A DNA stretch of 64,000 nt. Origin: Streptomyces tauricus. GTDB taxonomy: Bacteria; Actinomycetota; Actinomycetes; Streptomycetales; Streptomycetaceae. Below are positions 25,508 to 32,488 of this stretch, in pieces. The position numbers were made by a program, and so were the translations under genes. The stretch covers positions 992,001 to 1,056,000 of the forward strand of contig NZ_BMVY01000001.1 in NCBI RefSeq assembly GCF_014650955.1, written 5' to 3'. Within the stretch, counting starts at the first letter, position 1, and each line of letters starts with the position of its first letter. The notes under the pieces are model-generated. The model was given only the letters and a program-made list of their open reading frames with translations. It was not told the DNA's origin and made no database searches.

Positions 25508-26788
25508 TCAGGTCCTGTCGCGGTCGCGGTCGTGATCGCGGTTCCGTTCGTGATCGAGGTCGCGGTTCCGTTCCTGACCCCGATCGCGGTCGCGGTGCCG
25601 TTCCTGGTCCCGGTCGTGATCGCGGTCGTCGTGGGCGTGGCGTGCCTTCTGCCGGGCCGTCCGCTGGCGGGCGGCCCGTTGCCGGACTTCGGCGACGACG
25701 GGCGAGGACGACAGGGCCCGGGCCAGCTGCACCATCAGGTCGGGCTGCGCCACCGAGAGCAACCGGCCCACCTCCGAGGGGAGTTCGGCGTCGGGCCCCA
25801 CGGAGACATGCACCCTGGCCGCCGCGAGCATGGCCGCCTCGGCCACGATCTCCGCGTGGTCGAGCGCCACCGCCCTGCGGACCTCGTTGTCGAGGTAGGG
25901 CGAGCACACCAGGACTCCGTCCAGGATCGTGATCTCCTGTTGGACGAGGCGTACCACGGGAAGATCCCACCAATGGGTGTCGGCCACCGGCGTCCGCAGG
26001 TCGCGCAGCTCCAGCCAGAGTGGTCGCAGGAGCCGATACCGCCGCCAGGCACGGAAGTTGTCCGCGGTGGAGGGGCCGACGCGCGGCAGCGCGAAGCCGG
26101 CGGCGACGGCGACGCCCGCGACCGCCACGAGGGGCGGTGAGAGGCTCGTGGAGAGGAAGTCCCAGTCGAGACCGCCCCAACGGGCTCCGATGGCAAGGTA
26201 CTTGGCGATCTGGTACGAGAGGTCGAAGAGCACGCCGACGACGATCAGCGTCAGGCCCGTGCGAGTGAGGTCACGTACCTTCCGCAGCCAGGCCAGGCAC
26301 ATGCCCGCGAGAGCGGCGGTCGCCGCGGTGTGGGCCACCAGGTACAGCAGGATCATCTCGCGCATGTACGGCGTCCTGGCGTAGTACGTGTCCAGGTCCC
26401 GGGTCCGTTCCACGGGCACGTCGGCGAGGGCGAAGAGCGTGACGATCCCGATGATCACCAGCCCGTAGACGCACACCACGAGACGGGTCGCGCGGGCGAC
26501 GCGCCCGGGCTCTCCACCCCTCCAGGCGATCATCAGGACGAGGTAGCAGGCGCTGAGCGCGGACATCCCCGAATAGACCAGCGGCGCGGAGAAGTTGGCG
26601 ATGCCGGTGAGGTCGTTGACGACGCCGATGGTGGGCGGCGCGGACAGCATGCACACGAGCGCGCCGATGAGCAGGACCGAGATGCTCGCGGCCATCAGGG
26701 GGTCGCGCCAGGCTCCCCTCATCGCCGGCAGATTGAGGACGGCGGTGACGAGAAGGATCACGCCAGGGATGTAGAAGACGACGTCCAC
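25508..26788 (-). CDS. MAB_1171c-like multi-pass membrane protein with Arg/Asp repeat tail
   Basis: 426-residue protein. The first 230 residues contain about seven hydrophobic helices (FYIPGVILLVTAVLNLPA..., ASISVLLIGALVCML, VCVYGLVIIGIVTLFAL). A cytoplasmic region of about 140 residues (RAWRRYRLLRPLWLELRDL ... QQEITILDGVLVCSPYLD) matches the companion gene upstream. From memory this is the actinobacterial MAB_1171c family, called a putative transporter without experimental function. The last 45 residues are a DRD/ERNRD low-complexity tail absent from the paralogue. GTG start with GGAAGG upstream, 4 bp after the 28-codon ORF. Confidence 0.75.
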   Translation of the reverse strand: MDVVFYIPGVILLVTAVLNLPAMRGAWRDPLMAASISVLLIGALVCMLSAPPTIGVVNDLTGIANFSAPLVYSGMSALSACYLVLMIAWRGGEPGRVARATRLVVCVYGLVIIGIVTLFALADVPVERTRDLDTYYARTPYMREMILLYLVAHTAATAALAGMCLAWLRKVRDLTRTGLTLIVVGVLFDLSYQIAKYLAIGARWGGLDWDFLSTSLSPPLVAVAGVAVAAGFALPRVGPSTADNFRAWRRYRLLRPLWLELRDLRTPVADTHWWDLPVVRLVQQEITILDGVLVCSPYLDNEVRRAVALDHAEIVAEAAMLAAARVHVSVGPDAELPSEVGRLLSVAQPDLMVQLARALSSSPVVAEVRQRAARQRTARQKARHAHDDRDHDRDQERHRDRDRGQERNRDLDHERNRDHDRDRDRT

Positions 26789-26792
26789 GACT

Positions 26793-26879
26793 TCACCGGC
26801 CTTCCGCGGCCACGGAGGGCTGTGCGTGTGCTTGGGCTTGTGCCTGTGCTCGTACCTGCGCGTGGTTCGAGTGGTTCAT
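26793..26879 (-). CDS. Candidate 28-residue ORF bridging the two MAB_1171c-like genes
   Basis: The ATG overlaps the stop of the upstream gene (ATGA at 26876-26879) and the ORF ends 4 bp before the GTG of the downstream gene. The product is MNHSNHAQVRAQAQAQAHAQ followed by PSVAAEGR, dominated by a Gln-Ala repeat. It may be a real peptide or simply a means of carrying ribosomes between the two genes; no homologue is recalled. Confidence 0.35.
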   Translation of the reverse strand: MNHSNHAQVRAQAQAQAHAQPSVAAEGR

Positions 26880-28072
26880 GTGGGGGACTTCTCGCCGTCC
26901 TCGGCCGGTACGGCGATGCCGCTCTCCCGGGCCGCCGCGACGATCGGGGACGAACGCAGCGCGACCGACACGCCCACGGGTGCGGTACGCACCGCGCTGA
27001 TCTCCGCGTGGTCGGGGCGGCCACGGGAGCCGGTGGGCAGGCCCCGGCCGGCCGCGCGGACCGCGGCGGCGACCATCGCCGCGTGGCCGATCCGGGCGGC
27101 CTCGTCGTCGGTGTGGCCCGCGGCGACGGCCGCGGCCCGCGCCCGCGTACGGACCCCGGTGTCGAACCACGGCGCCACGAGGCTCAGTCCGTCCTGGATG
27201 CCCGCCTCGCGCTGGGTGAGGCGGACCTGGGGCGACGAGTACCACGGGATGGGCCCGGCGAGCGGTGTACGAGGTGAGGCGCGCCCGAGTTCGCGCCACA
27301 GGGAGCGGAGCTTGCGGTAGGTCTTCGCCGCCCGCCAGTTGGCGACCACCCAGGGGCCCACGAGGGGCATCAGGAACCCGACGGTGGCGCAGGGCGCGGA
27401 CAGCGCGGACAGGAGCGGCGCCAGGGTCGTACTGAGGGCTCCCCAGTCCTGACCGGCCCAGCGCGCCGCCACCGCGGCCAGTTTGAACCCGCTGAAGGCG
27501 AGGTTCAGCAGCCAGCCGAGGACGAGGATCCACAGGCCGGCCCGCAGCCATCCGCTCACCTGGAGCGCCCAGCGCCAGCACAGCACCGTCGTGACGAGGG
27601 CGGCGGTCATGTGGGCGACCAGGTAGAGCACGATCATCTCGCGGATGAACGGGGTCGTCGCGTAGTAGGTGTCGAAGTCCGTGTGCCGGTCCACCGGGGC
27701 GTCACCGAGGGCGAAGAGGACGACCAGCATGACGACGACCAGGGCGTATCCGGCCTGCCAGCGCCGCGAGACACTGCGTACGTGCTCGGGCGGGCCCCCG
27801 CGCCAGTGGACGATGAGCAGCAGACAGGCGGCGCTGAAGGCGCTGATGATGCCGTACACCAGCGGGCTGGAGAAGTTGGCCGTGCCGGTGGCCTCGTTGA
27901 CGGCGGTGATCGTGGGAGGTGCGGCGAAGAAGAAGCCGGCGCCGCCGAGGGCGATCACGAGGCAGACGGACCGTACGAGCGGGTCGCGCCAGTCCTTGAC
28001 CAGGCCCGGCAGTTTGACGGCCAGGCCGATCAGGGTGGCGACGGCCGGTATGTAGTAGTCCGAGGAGTCCAC
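26876..28072 (-). CDS. MAB_1171c-like multi-pass membrane protein
   Basis: 398-residue paralogue of the next gene, with the same layout: about seven membrane helices (YYIPAVATLIGLAVKLPGLV, VCLVIALGGAGFFFA, YGIISAFSAACLLLIV...). The shared blocks are FAAPPTITAVNEATGTANFSSPLVYG, TDFDTYYATTPFIREMIVLYLVAHM and a cytoplasmic domain starting NWRAAKTYRKLRSLWRELG. Its GTG start lies 3 bp after the stop of the ImmA/IrrE-type gene, so the two are almost certainly co-translated. Function unknown; the family has been called a putative transporter on weak grounds. Confidence 0.78.
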   Translation of the reverse strand: MDSSDYYIPAVATLIGLAVKLPGLVKDWRDPLVRSVCLVIALGGAGFFFAAPPTITAVNEATGTANFSSPLVYGIISAFSAACLLLIVHWRGGPPEHVRSVSRRWQAGYALVVVMLVVLFALGDAPVDRHTDFDTYYATTPFIREMIVLYLVAHMTAALVTTVLCWRWALQVSGWLRAGLWILVLGWLLNLAFSGFKLAAVAARWAGQDWGALSTTLAPLLSALSAPCATVGFLMPLVGPWVVANWRAAKTYRKLRSLWRELGRASPRTPLAGPIPWYSSPQVRLTQREAGIQDGLSLVAPWFDTGVRTRARAAAVAAGHTDDEAARIGHAAMVAAAVRAAGRGLPTGSRGRPDHAEISAVRTAPVGVSVALRSSPIVAAARESGIAVPAEDGEKSPT

Positions 28073-28075
28073 TGC

Positions 28076-28639
28076 TCAGACCTGTGGCCGGCGTTGTCCC
28101 AGCGACGCACCGATCCGGCCGGCGATCTTGCCCCGGTCCGTGGCCGCGCTGTCGGGTTCGCCCTCCAGCCAGACGCGGAAGCGGGTGACCGCCAGCAGTC
28201 CGAACCTCTCCGCGTCCGCCTCCTCGCGGCGGTCGAACTCGGTACGGGCGGCCACCTTGCGTACCGGCTCCTGCAGTTCGGCCAGTTCGGCGCCGGTCGA
28301 GACCATGTGGGCCGCCACCGCCTTGCCCACGACGTGGTTGCCGCAGTCCCCCTTGAGCATGTGCCACACCTCGTGGAAGAAGATCGCCAGCTGGTGCAGG
28401 GGCGTCGCCCGCTTGTCCACCACGATGAGGTCGTAGGCGGGGAGGTCGAGCCACAGTCCACTGGCGGTCTGGTGCGGGAACTCCTCCTGCACGAGCCGGA
28501 CCTCACGGCCTCTCAGCTCGCTCACGGTCGTGACCAGCGCGGCGAACAGGACGTCGGGATCCGTGGGGACGGGCAGTGTCAGCCCGTCGACCAGCTGACC
28601 GATCAGGTTCCGCATCTCTCTGGCTTTGCCTGTGCGCAC
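28076..28639 (-). CDS. ImmA/IrrE family metallo-endopeptidase
   Basis: 187-residue protein with the zinc-protease motif HEVWH in LHQLAIFFHEVWHMLKGD and a following helix (KAVAAHMVSTGAELAELQ) that would carry the third ligand region. ImmA/IrrE proteases cleave repressors, classically an XRE protein encoded next door. No XRE gene is adjacent here; the partners in the operon are membrane proteins. The GTG at 28639 was chosen for its GGGGAG site; ATG at 28615 is an alternative. First gene of the leftward cluster. Confidence 0.82.
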   Translation of the reverse strand: MRTGKAREMRNLIGQLVDGLTLPVPTDPDVLFAALVTTVSELRGREVRLVQEEFPHQTASGLWLDLPAYDLIVVDKRATPLHQLAIFFHEVWHMLKGDCGNHVVGKAVAAHMVSTGAELAELQEPVRKVAARTEFDRREEADAERFGLLAVTRFRVWLEGEPDSAATDRGKIAGRIGASLGQRRPQV

Positions 28640-29345
28640 TGCTCTCCCCGCGAACCTCAGCACGGGCACCGTCGCACGGCGTCCGCCGAATCCCACCCTG
28701 CCTGCCGTACATCCGGTCGAAGGCGTTCGGCGGTCGTGCGGAGGACGGGCCCGGGGCGACGCCCTCGGTACTGACCACCGGCACGGGCTCCAGCGCACCC
28801 AACTCGGTAGGCAAATATGTCAAACCAGAGCCGTGTCGGCCACACCGAGCCGGAAGAAGTACGCGGAAGGCAGCGATCTGAAATACCGAACAAACCCGAC
28901 ATGCACTGGTCTGGTCCTGGCGCATCCGTTGCGCTCACGGCTCCCTCCCGTCCGGCCGCGGAGCGTCGGCCGTCCGCCGCGCGCGCCGGGCCGCCCGGCC
29001 GGGCCGTCCCCCTCGGCCGGCATCGCCCCTGCTCGCAGGGGTTGTTCTCCGGCCGGATGCGAGGCGTCGCGAGCGCTGTCCGTCGCCCGACCCTGTGAAG
29101 TTCACGCTTCTTCACCCTTCAGGAAGGTCTTGATCCAGTCACTCGTGGGTCCCGGCCGTTCTCCCCCGTCCTGTCACCTCTGTCCTGTCCGGTCACCCCT
29201 GTCCGGCCGGGGCTTCCTGCCGCGCGCACCGCGGCTCACACCGCCGCGTACCCGCGTGCCTCAACGCACGGAGGGCGGTCGAACCTGCCTGCGCAGGTCC
29301 GACCGCCCTCCGTGGAGTGTGCGACAGTGCCGCTCCCTCGACCCG
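28640..29345. promoter_or_regulatory. 706-bp gene-free region upstream of the ImmA/IrrE operon
   Basis: No convincing gene is seen. It contains a locally AT-richer patch (about 28808-28905) with a TTGACA word on the minus strand (28818-28823) that could be a -35 box, though no good -10 follows. At 29267-29314 is the strong terminator of the DUF1996 gene. Several plus- and minus-strand frames are open here but have poor amino-acid character. Confidence 0.45.
29267..29314 (-). terminator. Strong bidirectional hairpin downstream of DUF1996 gene
   Basis: A perfect 15-bp inverted repeat (CACGGAGGGCGGTCG at 29267-29281, complement at 29300-29314) encloses a nested 6-bp dyad (ACCTGC...GCAGGT, 29283-29298). 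It lies 32 bp beyond the stop of the leftward DUF1996 gene. It has no T-tract, which is common for Streptomyces terminators. Confidence 0.75.
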
Positions 29346-31508
29346 CTAACTCGACCTGCTGCTGATGCGGCGCAGGAGCACGAAGCCGGCGATCACCAGC
29401 AGTCCTCCGGCCGCCGCCGGCCACAGGCTCGTACCGGTTTCCGCGAGTCCGCCCGTCACCGTCTGGGGTGCGGCCACGCCGCCCGCGTCCTCGGGTTCGG
29501 GGCCGGGCACGGCGTCACCGGCGGCCGAACCGCCCGTGGAACCGGCGGCATCGCTCTGGGTCGCCGACGGTGACGTGTCCGCCTTGGGCTCGGCGTTGCC
29601 GTTGCCCTGGTCGTTCTCGCCCTTGTCGGCGCCGCCAGCGGCGTCGGTGTTGCCGGCCGTGGGCTTCGCGGTGTTCCCGGCGCCGTTGTCCGCCGGGGTC
29701 TCGCTCTGGCCGTTGTCCCCGGGCTCGTCGTCACCCGGCTGCTCGGTTCCGGGCTGCTCGGTTCCGGGCTCGTCGTCGCCCGGCTCCTCGTTGCCGCCGG
29801 TCGGGTCCGGGGCCGGAGTGGTGGCCGGCGGGTCGGTCGGCTCCTCGCCGCCACCGCCGCCGCCGTTACCGCCGCCTCCGTTACCGCCACCGCCGTTGCC
29901 GCCACCGCCGTTGCCGCCGCCGTTGCCGCCGTCATCGGGGCCGTCGCACTTACGGCCCTCGTTGATGCAGTCCACCATCTCCTTCATCAGCGCCTCGTCG
30001 AAGACGTTGATGAAGTCGCCGTGGTCGGTGACCGGCTTGTGGAGCTGCTCGGGGAAGGAGTCGACCGCGAAGAACGGCTTCGACTTGCCGCCGTCGGCCA
30101 CGCTGGGCGCGTCGACGTCGTAGACGATGCGCTGGACCAGCTGCGGAATGGCCTTGAAGTCGTTCGCGCAGCTGCCGTCGGCGGCGGCGAACGCCACGTG
30201 GGTGCGGTGGTTGGCGCTGTCGATGTTCCGGCCGTCCCAGCAGCTCTGGAACCTGAAGGTGCGGACCACGTCACTGCCCTGGGGGCAGAGGGGGTACTTG
30301 TCCTTCAACTGCCGGTCCTCGAAACCGGTGCAGCTCCACGACGCGTTGGCGTTGGTGGGGCCGTTGACGAACGCCTTGGCGTCGCCGGTGATGATGCGCA
30401 GCAGCTTCGGCATGGCCGTGACCTCGCCGCGCGGGCTGCCCTCGAACGACATCGTGGCCGCCTTGGGCCTGATGATCTCGCCGGCGTTGCCCTCGATACC
30501 GCCACCCGGAGAGGCCGCGTCCTTCTCATCGGTGCCGTTCTGCAGACGCAGTACGGGCCAGAAGTACGAGGACTTGTCGCCCTGGTCCTCGCAGGACGTC
30601 TCGGCGTTCGCCAGGTCCTCGTCGCTCGCGAAGGCGTCGTTGGACTGGTTTCCGACGTAGTCGTGGAAGTGGTGGGCGCCGTTGCTGACACCGGGAGCCA
30701 CGATCACGTTGTCCGAGTTGAACAGCCCGTTCTCGTTCACCCCGCACCGGGTGACGAAGGAGCCCTTGGAGGCGTTGCCCTGAGCGGCAGGCTTCGACAC
30801 GTTCGGCTCGACGGTGGAGATGTCCACGAAGTCGGCCGCCACGGGACCGTTTCCGGCCTGGCCGCCGTTGCCGGGAGGCTGCTCGCCCTGCCCCTGCTCG
30901 GCGCCCTGGTCCTGGCCCTGCTCCTGACCGTCGTCCTGGCCCTGACCCTGGTCCTGGCCGTCCTGGCCTGCGCCGTCGTCGGCGTTGCCGCCCTCGGCGT
31001 CGCCGTTCTGTTCGCCTTCCTGTCCGTTCTCCGGCTCGTTCTGGTTGCCGGAGGCGCGGAGGATGCAGGGCGCGAAGGCGTCCAGCCCCTCGGGGCGGTC
31101 TCCCACGGCGTCGATGGCCGCCACGATGCGCTCGATGGTCGCCGCTCGCTTGTCCTTGAGCGGAGTCATGATCGAGTTCTCGGCGAAGGCGGCGTCCTGC
31201 TTGATCGCGTCCGCGGAGCTCTGCAGCCGCTGGTACGCCTCGGCGATCTGCTTGTCCAGGAGGGCGAGTTGCTTGTCGACCTCCGTCTTGGACCCGTCCG
31301 GCACCGCGGCCAGCTCACTGCCGACATCCGGGCAGTCGATCGTGGCGGCACCCGAGGCAAGGACCTGGTCGGTCTGGCCCGAGGTGCTCTCGGAGGCAGT
31401 GGCGTAGACGTTCGCCGCTACCAGCCCGCCTCCTCCCAGCATCAGCGCGACCGCCCCGATGGTCGCGCGTCGTGCGCCTGTTGGGCGTCTGCGCGTGTTG
31501 CGTCCCAA
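29346..31508 (-). CDS. DUF1996 surface protein with LAETG sortase signal
   Basis: 720-residue exported protein. A signal peptide ([20 protein letters not shown]...YATA) and a helical region rich in Gln (about 45-130) come first. A long [18 protein letters not shown] linker leads to the DUF1996 domain (about 205-505), with [42 protein letters not shown] and a cysteine-rich frame. Then come Gly/Asn-rich and Pro/Glu/Asp-rich spacers (about 515-680) and a C-terminal LAETG (about 688-692), a membrane helix and an Arg-containing tail. LAXTG is the class E sortase signal used by Streptomyces chaplins, so wall anchoring is expected. DUF1996 activity is unknown. The TTG start is set by AGGAG 6 bases upstream. 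Confidence 0.88.
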   Translation of the reverse strand: MGRNTRRRPTGARRATIGAVALMLGGGGLVAANVYATASESTSGQTDQVLASGAATIDCPDVGSELAAVPDGSKTEVDKQLALLDKQIAEAYQRLQSSADAIKQDAAFAENSIMTPLKDKRAATIERIVAAIDAVGDRPEGLDAFAPCILRASGNQNEPENGQEGEQNGDAEGGNADDGAGQDGQDQGQGQDDGQEQGQDQGAEQGQGEQPPGNGGQAGNGPVAADFVDISTVEPNVSKPAAQGNASKGSFVTRCGVNENGLFNSDNVIVAPGVSNGAHHFHDYVGNQSNDAFASDEDLANAETSCEDQGDKSSYFWPVLRLQNGTDEKDAASPGGGIEGNAGEIIRPKAATMSFEGSPRGEVTAMPKLLRIITGDAKAFVNGPTNANASWSCTGFEDRQLKDKYPLCPQGSDVVRTFRFQSCWDGRNIDSANHRTHVAFAAADGSCANDFKAIPQLVQRIVYDVDAPSVADGGKSKPFFAVDSFPEQLHKPVTDHGDFINVFDEALMKEMVDCINEGRKCDGPDDGGNGGGNGGGGNGGGGNGGGGNGGGGGGEEPTDPPATTPAPDPTGGNEEPGDDEPGTEQPGTEQPGDDEPGDNGQSETPADNGAGNTAKPTAGNTDAAGGADKGENDQGNGNAEPKADTSPSATQSDAAGSTGGSAAGDAVPGPEPEDAGGVAAPQTVTGGLAETGTSLWPAAAGGLLVIAGFVLLRRISSRSS

Positions 31509-31927
31509 GGATCTACTCCTACGCTTCGTTGCCGACCGGCATGGCAATCCCCCGCTTCATACGGAGATGAAGCTCCGAGTGTTCAGACACATCTCGGATT
31601 CATAGAAACCTCTCATGAACCAGACGTTTGCGAGACCGGTGTCCGGGCAATCACGTTTTCCTGCGGTCTGGTTGGGGAAGGGCGATGCGCCACGCTCCGC
31701 GAGGGCGCCACTCAGAACGTTTCCACCGGTTTGCGGCCGCCATGGTCACAGCTCGCGACCGACAAGTCACCGCGCCCGGCCGTTTTTTCGGTCGGCCCGG
31801 ACCCGGATCGCGACGGATACGCCGTCGCCCGGGATCAGGGAAGATCTGCCGTCGATGCCGTCCGGCCGCATCATGGAGGTGGAGGCATCTGCCCACATCT
31901 GCGGACAGAGCGTCCACGGAGGCCGTC
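31509..31927. promoter_or_regulatory. Divergent intergenic region with an imperfect hairpin
   Basis: 419 bp without a gene. An imperfect dyad (ATGAAGCTCCGAGTGT...ACACATCTCGGATTCAT, about 31566-31605) lies about 60-100 bp upstream of the DUF1996 start, in its likely promoter region. Confidence 0.4.
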
Positions 31928-32164
31928 ATGCACACCTCGGACCGTTACCTGCTGACCTTCACCCATACGGGATCGGGCGGCGAGGCCGTCACGGACGAGG
32001 TGGTCGTGGAACGCACCACCTCCCTCGGGCCGGGCGGCAACCCGGTCTACTGCGACCCCACCGGCATCCTTCGCGCCGAGATCAGTGGGGCGGGAGAAGT
32101 ACGGATGCTCGCCAGCGGCGGCTACCAGGCGCCGCTGCCACCGTCCGCCGAGCCGCTGCCCTGA
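31928..32164 (+). CDS. Small protein, probably DUF6296 family
   Basis: 78-residue protein with a clear ribosome site (CGGAGG, 6 bases before ATG). The pattern MHTSDRYLLTF...VVVERTTSLGPGGNPVYCDPTGILRAEISGAGEVRMLASGGYQAP recalls, from memory, the small Streptomyces proteins grouped as DUF6296. It looks like a compact beta-rich fold. Function unknown. No operon partner is apparent; a degenerate tandem repeat follows it. Confidence 0.6.
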   Translation: MHTSDRYLLTFTHTGSGGEAVTDEVVVERTTSLGPGGNPVYCDPTGILRAEISGAGEVRMLASGGYQAPLPPSAEPLP

Positions 32165-32488
32165 GCGCCCGGGCGGCGCGCCGGAAGGGGCGGCCACCAG
32201 TGGTGACCGGAAGCCGCAACCCGACGCGGCGGCTACCAGTGGTGACCGGAAGCGGCAGCCGGACGCGGCAAGTGGTGACCGAAGGTGGTGGCCGGAAGCG
32301 GCAGCCGGAGGCAGTCGTCAGAAGTGGCGGCCGGATGTGGTCGCTGCAAGGGACGGCACATGGCGTGTCACCGACGTGCCCTCGCCCCGGTTTCCGCCAG
32401 AGGTCTGGGCCACCTGTGGCCAGACCTTCACCCGTCACACCAAGGGCGCCCCTCGCCTCCTGGCCCCCGGCAGTGTAGACATGAGCAT
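32165..32488 (+). repeat. Degenerate GTGGTGACCGGAAGCGGC-type tandem repeats in a gene-free gap
   Basis: Between the DUF6296-like and SpoIIE genes there are several imperfect copies of a 30-40 bp unit built on AGTGGTGACCGGAAGCGGCA (copies begin near 32199, 32238 and 32269, with weaker ones to about 32340). No gene is assigned here, although a frame open into the SpoIIE gene passes through it. Confidence 0.6.

Noticed and set aside
28817..29098. Possible small XRE-type repressor gene partnering the ImmA/IrrE protease
   Set aside because: The open frames there show no helix-turn-helix pattern and have poor composition; no repressor could be supported.
30021..31955. 644-codon plus-strand frame opposite the DUF1996 gene
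   Set aside because: Val/Gly/Leu-rich antisense shadow; the DUF1996 frame has signal peptide, domain motifs and sorting signal.
32285..32488. Upstream extension of the SpoIIE-type gene
   Set aside because: The extension reads through degenerate repeats and is not protein-like, though the lack of a ribosome site at 32489 leaves the true start uncertain.
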